Source: Acanthochlamys bracteata
Taxonomy: Eukaryota > Streptophyta > Magnoliopsida > Pandanales > Velloziaceae
Assembly: GCA_019914995.1 (NCBI GenBank)
Contig: CM034127.1
Span: 11,222,001-11,286,000, forward strand
Reading direction: 5' to 3'
DNA length: 64,000 nucleotides
The notes under the pieces are model-generated. The model was not told the origin of the DNA, searched no databases, and saw only the letters and a program-made list of their open reading frames with translations. Both the position numbers and the translations under genes were made by a program. Numbering within the stretch: position 1 is the first letter of the stretch; every line of letters begins with the position of its first letter. This document shows, piece after piece, positions 17,278 to 29,304 of the stretch.

Positions 17278-18362
17278 ATGAGTTACTACAACCAGCAGCC
17301 CCCTGTCGGTGTTCCTCCGCCGCAAGGTTAGTCGATCTTACTCAGTTAGGGTTTTCGCGAAAAGTTGGTTTCATGTTTTGTTTGTTTTAGGATTATGATT
17401 TTTGTTCATGTTGTTTGAGTATTAGGTTATCCGCCGGAAGGATACCCGAAGGATGCTTACCCGCCACCGGGATACGCACAAGGGTATCCTCAGGGAGGGT
17501 ACCAGCAGCAAGGTTACCCGCCGCAGGGTTACCCACCACAAGGTTATTATGCTCAGCCACCTCCGCAGCAGAATCAAGGTCCAAGCTTCATGGAAGGATG
17601 GTAAGGATTTTCCTTCTTCTAGTTGTAGTTATTGTTCTGCTAATTACTTACTAGGCAAAAACTTTTAGGTCTGTTTCCTTTATGAATGATTTGGTTTTTT
17701 TTTTTTTTTTTTTTTTGAGACTAAAGAGCATATGATTGTTGCGATCTGCTACAGGATGAATATCTGTTATGTAAATTATCATCTGCTTTTATTCTGCAAG
17801 TGATAGTATTGCTCTTGTTCTAATGATTCTAGATTTCTATCTATGATCCCGTAGTTATTATGATTTTTTTTTTTCCGCTGTGAGCAATCTTTTCTTAGTT
17901 GTTGTCTAGCTTTCAATCATTCTCAAGTGCCTGGTTTGTCAAGCATGATAGTGGTTTGGCTACCTAAACAAAACCTTATTGGCTGAAAAGGAACCAATCA
18001 CATTACCCGGGAGTATATTTTACCTAATATAATATTAATTGTGATATATTTAGGCCTTCCATTGTCAGTTAATGATTTAGTGATGGAGCATTTTTTCCTT
18101 ATTTATTTTTTAATAACGATTTGACCACTGGCCTTAAAGACAGTTGCACTTTCACCTTGCATCTATTGAGCGAGGGAATTTAAAATAATGATTTAAGGAT
18201 TTAAAAGTATCTGGTCAGTTGTTTGGCTTTTAATTGAAGAAAGAAGGCGAAAGCCTTTGAAGTAGATACTTGCAGTTGATCTTACCTGTGCTGTGCCTTC
18301 TCTTGTTATAATGCAGTTTGGCTGCACTGTGCTGTTGCTGCCTATTGGATGCCTGTTTCTGA
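17278..18362 (+). CDS. CYSTM (cysteine-rich transmembrane) protein, WINDHOSE-like
   Basis: Three exons: 17278-17326, 17426-17600 and 18317-18362, 89 residues. The protein starts MSYYNQQPPVGVPPPQGYPP and continues with Gly-Tyr-Pro-Pro-Gln repeats (GYPPQGYPPQGYYAQPPP). It ends in the CYSTM module: PSFMEGCLAALCCCCLLDAC followed by Phe and the stop. The C-terminal Cys cluster within a hydrophobic helix is the family signature and anchors the protein at the plasma membrane. WIH1/WIH2-type members in Arabidopsis act in megasporogenesis, and other CYSTM proteins are linked to stress tolerance; which applies here is unknown. The last exon is only 46 bases, so the functional Cys-rich end depends on splicing of a 716-bp intron. 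Other frames across exon 2 are shadows of the repeat. Confidence 0.93.
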
Positions 18363-19399
18363 GGGATGACGTCCATTGAAAGCAGATTTTTTCTTAAGAG
18401 GACATGTTGGAATAAGTTCAGTGGGGAAGTTGGGTTAGCTGTTGTCATGGTGGGCATGTTGTCTTTTTCATTGTTCAACATTTGAAAACCAAAAAATTGT
18501 GGAATTGAATATGGATGTATGGTAAACATTTGTTTTTTAAGCTTACCGTTGTTGAACTATTTAAATTGATCGGTGACGAATATGCATCATGTGATAGTAC
18601 CAATAATTTAGAGGAAGATATGGTTCGCTGATGTTCTCTCTCTCTTCTTATGCTTGTTTACTTTCTCTTCCTGTAATTGTCTCTACTTATGCAATTGCCT
18701 TTACCAAACTCTTTATGATTTATTCACAGCTTAGAGCCAGAAATCCTTTTATACATAAACATTTAAGTGTTAGGATTACAAGCCTGTCAGCAAATTTTCA
18801 ATCAATTCCTGTTGTTTATAGGGAAACTTGTAGTACTAATTTGTATTTGCTTGGAAGCTAACATTTATACATCTAGAAATACGTATGTATCAAGAACAGA
18901 AACAATAACTATGTACTAATCGTATTTGCTTGGAAGCTAACATTTATACATGCAGAAATTCGTTTGTATCAAGAGGAGAAACAATTTCTATCTCCTTGTC
19001 AATCCTAGCAGTATAGTGGCCTCCACACCTAGCATAACAGTCTTACCATCTGTATTGTTGCTATATGTCTGAGTTTCTCAATTTTGGCCGTGCCGAATTT
19101 TTATACCTCTGCAAATACGATAGATTTTGAATATCAATGACTCAAAGATGGTCTTTATACAACAGTTCTTAGAATCGAGGTAGCCATACATGACTAGTGC
19201 AGTATCTTATCGACAAATATTACCGGAGGTAGAGCTTGCCTAGCATCTTCTAAAATACTTTACAAATAAATAAGGTTCAGTCTACCTCAATATCTAACGA
19301 AGACTTACCATTGGTGATTCCATTAGCCTCTTCTTGGTGGAGAGTGGAACTTATCTTGTCGCATAAACATATTACCCAAATAAATAAATAGCCTGAATT
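18363..19399. other. Spacer between convergent genes, with an 80-bp tandem duplication
   Basis: It probably holds the 3' untranslated regions of the CYSTM gene (plus) and NAGS (minus). No additional gene seen. Confidence 0.5.
18833..18990. repeat. Tandem duplication, period 80 bp
   Basis: Two copies of an approximately 80-base unit begin GTACTAAT at 18833 and 18913. Both contain GTATTTGCTTGGAAGCTAAC and CATTTATACAT and differ by a few substitutions. Confidence 0.75.
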
Positions 19400-22300
19400 C
19401 TAGAGCTTGTTGATGCCGATCCCACTAGTTTCTGGTTGGAGTGGCTTGATATAACACTTCGACCGTCGAGAGAGATTGATCTTTTTCCTCCTTTCCTCTG
19501 GGATAGAGTTGATTGAGCATTCTGAAAATCCACGCCTCACAAACCTAAAGAAATAGTGTGAGTTCCAGTTAGCATCAAAGTAGTCTTGCAAGGTCCTTCA
19601 TCTCTTGCTCTTCTAGTGATTCTCTTGCTAATAATTTTATTGGACGACTGGCTATATAACAGGCAGCATCCATCTTATTTGTTTCATTTTACTCATGAGT
19701 ACTATACTTGAGAATAGAAAAAGACAATAAAATAGAATTAGCATTCAACATTAAGCTTGAACTTCTTTTAGCATAGAAGCGCGAGTGCGCTACTGTGCAA
19801 ATTGTATATACAAAATCTTTTAAAGAAACCAAGTATAGCATTCAAAATCTGTGCTCTTTGGTTGAATCCAAGTTCACTGACCTAGACCTTCAAGCGTTCT
19901 ATCTGCACTATGACTTATTGTAAGTCAACTGAACCTAACGTCTTGTACTATTATAAAGTATATTCCATGCTTTGCATAATGCTAAAGGCATAAGAGCTTT
20001 CATTACAGAAAATATTACAGGGCCACATACAATAATTGAGACTGATAATTAATGATAAATAGATGTCATGGATGTCTAATAGAGCGGGTTAAGTTGAACA
20101 TTATTATTTTGAACTCACCAATCTGAAGCTCGAGTTGTAAGCAAGAAAAGCCTCTCCAATCCAAGGTACGATGCCTTCTTTTCAATGTAATCTGCAGATC
20201 ATACCATAATAAAAAAAGGTGATGTGCATGGATAAGTCCAAAAGAGGGAAGCACACAACCATGAGGTTTAAACAAAAGGCACGAAAGAAACTGCATGGAT
20301 TCTGTAAGAGAATATCAAATGTGGATCTGTCCAGTTCATGTTGTCAATACAATATTCAGGTAAAAGAATGCATTTCTTTCCCATACCACTACTACTATGA
20401 ATACAACTTGGGTTAGATAGGGTGATTCCATTACCCAATGAAGACCACTATGTTATGTGCTTGAAACATATCATGTCAACAATACGTCACTTTAACTTCC
20501 ATAGATCATATAGGATCCAAAAGAATTACCCTATAAACTGCAAAACAAATCCAAGCATTCTAGAGACATACCGAGTAATTTGTCTCCTTGTCCATGCCCA
20601 CGACACTCTGGAGACACAGCAATAGCAGCAACTTCACCACATTTCTCCTCAAAAAAGGGGAACAATGCGGCACAAGCTATTATTGAGCCATCTCTTTCTA
20701 CCACAGTAAAATTATCCAATGCTTGGAGAAGCTAAAGAGAAAATCAAGCACTTGTTACATTATGGTATGACATGTATTGCAATAGCATTAGCACTTGAAA
20801 AGGACTTCCATCCCTTATATAAGTTCAAAGTTTAGACTATAAAAATAATGCAAGTGGAAATTAGGAAGATATATATGAACAAACCTCTTCATCAGTTCTT
20901 CGGATTAATGCACCTGACATTTCCAAAGGCTTAATCACTTGCCTTATTCCAGGTAGGTCTGTCTCTCTAGCCATCCGAGTTCCCTCATAAACATCACTGA
21001 AGATGTCTCACAATATCAGAATACTGAAAATTCAAAAAAAAAAAAGAAACAAAGAGGGACAGAAAAAAAGAGCAAAAGATTTTTTTTGCAATAAGTTACA
21101 ACTTACAAGGCCAATAAAGCAATTTAATCATCAGAATTTACTAGAACCTCAGTGAAATAGACTGATGAATTCCAGATTTTTATGTTAGCAAAATAAAGCG
21201 TGCATATGCCACCCTGAGGTGCTTGAGCTTCTTCATCCGCATCCAATGCAACTAATTGAAGATTCTACCATACAAAAGGAGATGTATTTTGTACCAACAA
21301 GAATATCTGTCCTAAAAGTTGAAAAACAAAGCTTGCTGGATTCTTATAGCTATAACTGAATAATTGTGATTCAATAGCTTTATCGAAAACAACCAGCAAC
21401 CATAAACTTGGAGGACAAAGAATGACTTCCGTAGTTACAGCTTACCTAGCAACCATGGTTCCTACACCATCCCTTGTGAACAGCTCTAGAAGTAAGGCCC
21501 CACCAAGTGTGCCATCTACCAGATGTACTCTTTGAACACCACCCTGAGAGAAAAAAAGTAATCATATGTAAGAACTAATCATTTGATTAGCAGGCCTTAT
21601 ATGCTAAGTATCCACTTAAATACAATGTTGATTCCTATGGCGTATAAAGAGATCTCTGATATCTTTTGCATGGCCTTGTGTGTATCCATCTTCTAATATG
21701 TTGCATTATATAGCCAGATTTCTCCTGACCAATGGGGCATAATTTGAAGTTTGAAGTGGCTAGACACAACGTTCCAATGCATTTCTTACATGAGGCAAGC
21801 TGTTCTTCCCATTGCATTTCTTACATATTACAACAGTGCTACCCAAACTTCTCCATGGAGTGGTATCCATGGTTGCTTCTAAATGTGCAAGTAATTTGAT
21901 AACATAAGCTCCACAGTGAAGACATATATAGAAAGAAACAGTATTATTTGTACAAGTGAAGCATACTTCCAGAAGCTTCATGAAGGCATGACCTAGCTAT
22001 ATATATTTAAAAGTGAATGACATTGAGGTGATACAAATGGAAGAGCAAATCTAGGAAAGCTTGTTCTTACATAAGCAGATGGGTTATTGAGTGGAAAATT
22101 GGATCTGAGTTATTAGCAATTTCAAGCAAAAATATTATAAAGTTAAAGCTTATCTAGATATACCTAGCCTTCAGACAAGGGTTCTATTTTTAGAATGGCA
22201 TGCCAAGTTTTATGCGCACTTCATTTATAGGGATAAGACATAATCCTAACTTCATGGTGGTTAAAAACACCAACCCGAAGGAATATACACAATAGACTAT

Positions 22301-25300
22301 GTTCTCTAAAATATTCATCAAAGTGATGTTCCACAAAACAATCTATCTATACGAGTTTCAAAATTCAAACACAAACAACATAAACTGGAGAAAGGGTGAA
22401 AGGCTGCATATATCAGCACATTAGACAGAAATATACTTACTCTACAGACAAAAGCTGCAGCAGCCAGTTCAGAAAGGTAATTATTTGAGCGGCTCAATCT
22501 TTCTTCGCCTCCAATAGCAAAACCTTGCTGCCATAGACCATTCCCACTGTCAAACCCGACACCATTTTGAAATGTTGTGAAATAGCTTTCACTTGAACCC
22601 TTACTATCCCTAGCGTGATAAACTCCATTAGGGTCATTGTTGGCTGAAGAACCAATCTCTTCATATCCTACTGCTTTTACATAATTTGCAGCTATATCAC
22701 TTTGTTTGGCTCGTTTTCTGATCAGCATGTCTGCATCTTGAAGAGTCAAGAAACGAACATGCCTTCCATTATCATCGACAATCTCACCATCGACTATACA
22801 TATGAGTTTATCCGCCTCTATTGCTAATGCACAAGCAGTAGCGACCTCATATGTGCTGAAATGTTTGGTAACAAGATCTTATTTCAGAGTTTGTACACAA
22901 ACTAAGCAGATAACTGTTCTAAATTAAAATAGAAAGGCATAACAATTAAAAAGAACATTTAAAAAATTTATATGTTTTAGTCGTCCTGATGACAAGTTCA
23001 ATAATGTAAAGGTATTAACAACCGAATCTGATTTTGTAAATATGGAGTACGTGCCTAAGACTTTGATGAATAGTTTTTAAGTTCAATCAGAATCTCCTAT
23101 GCAAGAAACTAGAGAGTAGTGCCTCATTTCTAATGTTGTTCTAGCCTGAGGAGCGAGGACTCATCCTACGTGTTAGACCTAACTCTCACAAAACAGAAAG
23201 AAATAAAATCTACAAGCACAAGAACTCATATTTAGCTCGACAGTTTAAACATGATCTGCATCTTGTCGGAAAAATATAGCTCAAGTTGAAAGTGATGGTA
23301 CCTAAGGAATTGATAGCACCTAAAGAATTTTTCACATCACAAGGCAGCAACAATTGGTGGTATCGTGTTGAAAAAAAAACGCATGGAAGGAGGCTTGTGA
23401 AAGAATATTACCTTAAAAAAGAACATGGCATTCCAGAAGATATTCTAGAGATACAAATGAGTAGTATCATCAGATATCCTATCCCCAATTAGGATAATCA
23501 ATTATAATTGCAGTTGAATATTTAATTTGTTTTTTATTATTCATGGACTCAAATTAGTTTGCTGTTCGAGATAAACTTCAACTTGATGCTTGAGAACATG
23601 GTTTAAGAACTTGAAGCAATATTGGATCTATACATTTCAAAGTAAAAACCCATACATGACAGTAGGAAGCAGCTAAAGGTCATGCAAAGCCCAAAAATAG
23701 CACAAAAAACTATCTCAGGATGCATGGAAATCAATATTTATCTAAAAATAGATGATGATTTGGCACTATCTTCAGATCATCCCACCTTGTAGAATGGACA
23801 ACCAATGGAAACTGATGAAACCCCAATTATCCCGTCTGACTAAACCTAAGATCCTTTCTACTATGAAGACAAGAAGAAGTTCCACATCCCGTGCACATAT
23901 TAACTTCTTAACTCAGCCTTAATGTGGTCACGCCTATAAGTATTTATCCAGATATTTCTCTCGCCAAAACAGAAACTATGGTAAAAGCAGCATCCTGAAA
24001 TTCTAACGTCAGAAGAGGAGATGCAAAAACAATAGTTGCAGATTACTTTTATCCTTCTACTTATACTAAGATAATGAGTACTAATAAGGCCGAAAGTAGA
24101 AATACGAAGAGCATAGAACTAGATTACAAAGCAATGCCGTACTTGCAATTTAAAACTTCTCCTGAACTGGAAGAGCCCATGTTGCTTACTATGACTATGC
24201 CATCTCTGTCGAGTGTTTCCCTTATACGAGAAACATTAACCCTTTTCAGTTCACCAGTAGCCCCAAAATCAATACCATCAACAACTCCTCTTCTCTGCCA
24301 AAGGACAAGAACAATAGCACAACTTGATCACCTGGGAAGCAACCAAAATTCCAAACTACTGTAACAAAGGCCTACACAGCATGCGAATAGAAGGAGAACA
24401 GAAAAGATAATTTATCACGGTAAATGTGTCCTGGGAAGTTTTCCTAGTAATACTAAACTTATAGTTAATCTTATAGTAGTCATCAGACTTTCATGGAATA
24501 CAATCCTGAGTTTGACGATCCAGCGCTTTAAAGTTAAACTCTTATTTGATTATTACAAAAGCGTGACAAGCAGACAAACTGAAAGTTTCCACCATAAAGA
24601 TCTTACCTTAGCTGCAAGATAATTGCCGCTTGCAACATGAACACCAAGTTCATGCCATCTGCTATTATCACCATGTCGTCGTAAATTTAATATTGGGGGT
24701 CCGGGAGAAAGTTTTGCTTCTATTGTCAATCTAATCCAGCCAGCAGCCTCCATAGCCGCATCAAGTGAATCTGGGTCTGTAATACGATAGCGACCAACAT
24801 ACTTTGCCTTGCGCCCTGTGTTAAGATACATCATATTGGAAAATACTAAATAAAAGTGAAAGCTTTGTCAAGTAGTAATCCAAGATTGAGAGTCAAGAAC
24901 ACTAACCCGAGCACAGTAGAAAAATTATATCGAAGAATACGATAAGAATCTTAAAGCACGTTCATTTAACACTACAAAATTAGCAAAGAAATATTTGCGG
25001 ATGCGGAATGAAAGGAGCCAGAATAGATTATGCATTATACACTTAAACATACAATAACAAAAACAATTATAAGCCCTCACCTCTTTCTGCTAAAATCTTA
25101 TCAATTTGGATATGGGTTCCAGGAACCAGGACAAATTTGATTCCAAGACCGTGAAGTAGTGAAATATCCTAAAAGAATAGATATAAAGATATATGTATAA
25201 GTTTATAACAAAAATCAAGAACATCTCTTCAAATCAAAGAACAATGTTGAAATGGTGGCCAGAGTACGTCTATAGATCTAAATATTTATGCTTCATAGAA

Positions 25301-26120
25301 AGTAAATAAGGAAGTGCATTTAATTATTTTGAACGTAGTGATACAGAACAGCAATTCCTGCAGTATAATGGCTTCAGTATTTTTTTAATAGAAAAAGATG
25401 TCCTTCAACTCTGATAGTAGTTTAAGGTTGCATCATAAGTTTGACAACCTTTCATGGGATTAATGCAAATGAAAAGAGAAATTGGGGATTCTTAAGGACT
25501 TTACCAATTTGTTTCACCTAATCGAGCTACCAAGTCAGAAAGTTAGGTGTGTTACTTAATTGTGTTAAGTCACTAAACTTTTATATTTTACACTCCTATA
25601 AAAAAGCAAACTTCACTCATATGTCTAAGTTTTCATTCTAAGTATATTACTATGCATTTCAAAGTTTAAATATCATCAAAACCAACTTCGTTCCTGAACT
25701 AAATCACAAGTATCCAATACAGCAAACAAGTTGTCATGTCAAAATTGAGCTTTTCTAGGGGGGAGAAAAAATCCAGGAAAAGAAATCAAACCACAGTACC
25801 TGTAGAATACTTTCAAAGTAAGGGCTCGAAACAATTTCCGCAGAGATAACAACTACGACTGTACTTCCTCTATGCCCTCTAATATAAGGCCATGCTTGCC
25901 GGAACCACTGAACGAACTGCTCGTTCTCTTCTACAGATTTCACAGTAACAAAACTTCCAAGGCATCGTGCGACCAAGCCTCTATACCTTCTTAACGAATT
26001 ACCATTAACAAGCCGCAACCAACGAGTCGGCAAAGAAGCTAATAATCGACTCTGGGATGGTCTTAGCTTTTCAGGGATTTGTATTGAAGTGAAGATCCTG
26101 GAACACGATGCCGCCGCCAT
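19400..26120 (-). CDS. NAGS: Amino-acid N-acetyltransferase (N-acetylglutamate synthase), plastid type
   Basis: About ten exons on the minus strand, roughly 590 residues, from the ATG at 26118-26120 to the stop at 19400-19402. The N-terminus is basic and Ser/Leu/Arg-rich with few acids, consistent with a chloroplast transit peptide. The amino-acid-kinase-like domain follows: [100 protein letters not shown], and [12 protein letters not shown] (near 22700). The C-terminal GNAT domain shows [20 protein letters not shown] and the acetyl-CoA loop [20 protein letters not shown] near 20600. The end reads [18 protein letters not shown]. The enzyme transfers acetyl from acetyl-CoA to glutamate, the first step of arginine synthesis in plastids. 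All joined exons keep frame, so the gene looks intact. A short open frame in the intron near 23.3-23.5 kb is not supported. Confidence 0.93.
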
Positions 26121-27450
26121 TTGCCGGATTTTGGAATTGGTGATGAAAATTGTTGTAATTAGATGCGGCGGATCGACCGAGGAGGAGAGGGTTTAGCTTA
26201 GCTAGGCAATTCTCTTGCGAATGTTCTCCTCCATTGTTTCAAATCGAATCCAAACAAACCGTAACAGAGAAATAAAATTAGAAAATGAACTTCTTCAGAA
26301 ATTCTTTTTTTTTTTTAAAGTAAGGAACTTCTTCTTGGGGCCCGCTATTCCAATGGAAAGAGTAATGAGGCAAGATAAGAATAGGAGAGTGATGGATCTC
26401 CCCCTTCTCTCGAGCTGAATTTCACATCGGAGTCATCAATCAATCTTGTTTTCGACAATCTTCCACTATCTCCAAGTGCCTTGATGCTAATGTGGGCTCT
26501 CTCTCATGGTTCTTCTTTTTATCCCATTTCAGTTTACAGTGCTTGGATGATCTAGTAGTTAGCTCATCATGAATTTCTTACCATTCGTGGTTCTAGCCCC
26601 GTGAGTGCAGCCGCCGGGTGCCGCAGAAGGCTTATAGATCCAATTGTTAGAAGAAAGTTTGGAAAACACCAAGGAGAATCTTGTAATGGTATCGTATGCG
26701 GTGGCCCAGGTTTCTGATGCAATTAGGTGTTGTTCGAACCTAGGAATCTATTAGTCGGTAGATTAGATAAAAAGGGAAAACGAAGAAGAAGAAGAAGATA
26801 AGAACAGGAGAGGTGGCACGTGTGCTTGGAACTCTTGTATAGCGCTGTGACATGCAGCACACTGCACTACAGCTGTGATTGTGTTTGGGTTCCATGCATT
26901 CATTTGTAACGTTTCTTGGTTTTTAATAAGGTTTTCATGTTCATCTCATACTGTAGTGATACATGCAGGCTCTGTATTATGAAGCAGAGAGCACTCAAAA
27001 GAACTAATGCACTCTTTGGTACATTTTATCATTGGATAACAAGGTCTAGTACTAAATACATGCAAAAATAGTCATTGATTTAAACAATTACAAAGATTAC
27101 ATTTCCCTCTTGCAAGCATGCATTTCGTTTCAGTAAAACTCATCTCCTCTCCTAGCAAGCTCCAGCTACATCTTAATTGTCGACGACAGTAATATTGATA
27201 TACATGGCCATTTACTGCAATTTTTTCTACTAGAACACTACTTACACTACTAGTTTTATAATATATAAGATGAACTGGTTATATAATTAAGCCTTTTAGG
27301 TTGCAGCTGCTAACAGATAACTTTGGACCTGTAAAACTTCCATACAAACAAGTAGTCTGCAGATTCACAGCAAAGCCTTGTCACTTCACAAGGTGCATCA
27401 ACTACTGTCTTTTTTCCCATTGCTGATCCACTCTATCTTCCCTCTACATG
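26121..27450. other. Intergenic region with a possible SINE-like sequence
   Basis: The first 100 bases upstream of the NAGS start should contain its promoter; a telo-box-like AGGGTTTAG lies near 26188. The rest holds no supported gene. A tRNA-like internal promoter pattern is described separately. The segment 26900-27400 shows no coding signal. Confidence 0.45.
26543..26740 (+). mobile_element. Possible tRNA-derived SINE
   Basis: GGATGATCTAGTAGTTAGC resembles a Pol III A box, and GTGGTTCTAGCCCC, about 37 bases later, resembles a B box. Both spacing and order fit a tRNA-derived SINE head. No target duplication or 3' tail was resolved, so the call is weak. It does not fold as a complete tRNA gene. 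Confidence 0.3.
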
Positions 27451-27890
27451 AAAACCGAGTCAAGTACTCACCACTGCTTCCAACAAATTTCCCTGATCAG
27501 CAAACTCCAACACCACCTAGCCGTTGATTCTCCTCGCCGCAGGCTCCTTTCCAAGCTTGGCGAAAGCAGCCACGGACACTCCGGTTGTCCCACCATGATC
27601 TCCTTGTAAGAAGAATTCATTAGTCTTACCTTGTTCCTCGAGTCTGTTACAACAGTCGGCATAGCCTTTACTTCAACGGCTGCCTGAATATCTTTCGCGC
27701 TTTTCGCGGAGAATTGAGGGTATAGAGTCCGAAGACGGCAATTCCTCTTTGACGCAACCGATGCAGATGGTGGTTCACCGGCCTCATTGGTTGAGGCAAT
27801 ATGACTATGGATTTCTGCAACTCTTGCAACAGATCTCTCTCGATGGGGATTGCTTAGAGTTGAGGAATTTTGGAACGAAGTCCTCGACAT
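27430..27890 (-). pseudogene. DUF7950-like gene fragment, truncated and frameshifted
   Basis: The minus frame from 27890 reads through VEVKAMPTVVTDSRNKVRLM and then MVGQPECPWL, which resembles the conserved core of plant DUF7950 proteins (unknown function). After PECPWL the family-like continuation lies in another frame: AKLGKEPAARRING, an in-frame TAG, then VVLEFADQGNLLEAVVST and a second stop. The frame as drawn instead gives an Arg/Trp-rich, non-homologous tail. The conserved C-terminal part of the family is missing. The fragment is therefore probably a decayed copy. Family assignment rests on recalled motif similarity, so it is moderate. Confidence 0.5.
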
Positions 27891-29304
27891 TTTCGGAGTG
27901 TAATTGTTTAGGGAGTGATGGATGGCTCTCAGGTTTTCGGTCTCAGTTACAACCTTTTTTTACCACTTTTTATTATCTTCCCTTGCATGCATTGACAGAC
28001 TCTTCTCACCATCCAGTACATATATAGTTTACTTCGAAAACGCAATTTAAAATCGATTCATTTAATTAAAGTTAGAATTAAAAATTCGTATAAATATATG
28101 AGTTGAATTAAGATTGAGCAAATTTGATCCGGTTACTAAATAGTCGACCCAAATTAACCAAAAATTAATCCATCAATGCAATTGTTATATATTGAAAGAA
28201 CAATATTTAATTTTTTATTTCTTTATATTAAAGTATTGACAATAAAATTAATTAATATTAATTATAAATTGTTAAAAATATGATATTTATAATCAATTAT
28301 TATTTTTATATTTTAGTAAAATAATATAAAATGAAAATTATAATATTATTAAAATATTATTATTTAGATATTTCTGTAATGATAAATTTGAATTTGTTAT
28401 AAATTTTTTAATCAAAATTTTATTAGATAGCTATATTTATCAAAATTTTTATCGAAATTATTAGTATTTATTTATAATTATAAAAATTCAAATTGTCACC
28501 ATATATTTTTTAAAAATAAAAATAAAAATAATTGTTTTTGAATATTTTAAAGACTTATAAAAATATTAAAAAATACATATTTTAACGGACATATCTCGTC
28601 ACTAAAAATATCATGCATTTTTATTACAACTAATCTTATAATTTTATTAAAACTTAAAATTATATAATTAATAATTAATAATTTTAATTATAAATAAATT
28701 GACTTAATTTGATCTGATTTTTAATAAATTAGATTAGAATTTACTTTAATCCATATAAATTTATGAATTGAATTAAATTTGAATAAATTTGACTCGATCT
28801 GAAACCGACCCATCAATTTAAATTGTCACCCCTAAATACACACTACCGGTCTTTGAACTCTCACTTGAACATTTTTAACCTTTGCTTGCTTGAGATTTTT
28901 TGACACGGACAAAAGATGCGGTTTTCTTCCGAGAAGATCCAAAAGTGAAATGGCGAAGAATCAGAATTTCTGGAAAAACCACAAGCAAACTCCCGTAACT
29001 ACCCGGCTAACATGCAATGGAACCAAAACCATACCTTCTCCATGTACTGCATCTGAAATATCTAACATAAAAATGGATGATCTTAAATTGGATCCACATA
29101 TGCTCGAATTGAATATGTACATAGAACACTGATTAGTTTCGGAAGATAGATAGCAAAATGAAAATCCAAATGACAATTTATTGATACCGACAAGCTTTGA
29201 TCTTTTAGGGTGATTGCTTTCACAGCAACAAAGAAATCAATGGAAAATTATTTCCTCAAGACTTTGTTTCATGCAAAAAGCATGAGAGATACAACAGACG
29301 ATTT
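27891..29304. other. Intergenic AT-rich region with a transposon-like terminus
   Basis: From about 28040 to 28834 the sequence is extremely AT-rich. It ends AATTGTCACCCCTA at 28821-28834. Its reverse complement, TAGGGGTGACAATT, closely matches TAGGGATGACAATT near 49976, so both may be ends of one repeat family. An 80-codon plus frame near 28890 has no recognised features. Confidence 0.4.

Noticed and set aside
17393..17668. Frames overlapping the CYSTM gene in other frames and on the minus strand
   Set aside because: Their repeats mirror the Gly-Tyr-Pro-Pro-Gln codons of the real exon; they are shadows.
23286..23492. 68-codon plus-strand frame in a NAGS intron
   Set aside because: It is antisense to the intron, lacks known motifs, and nothing supports transcription.
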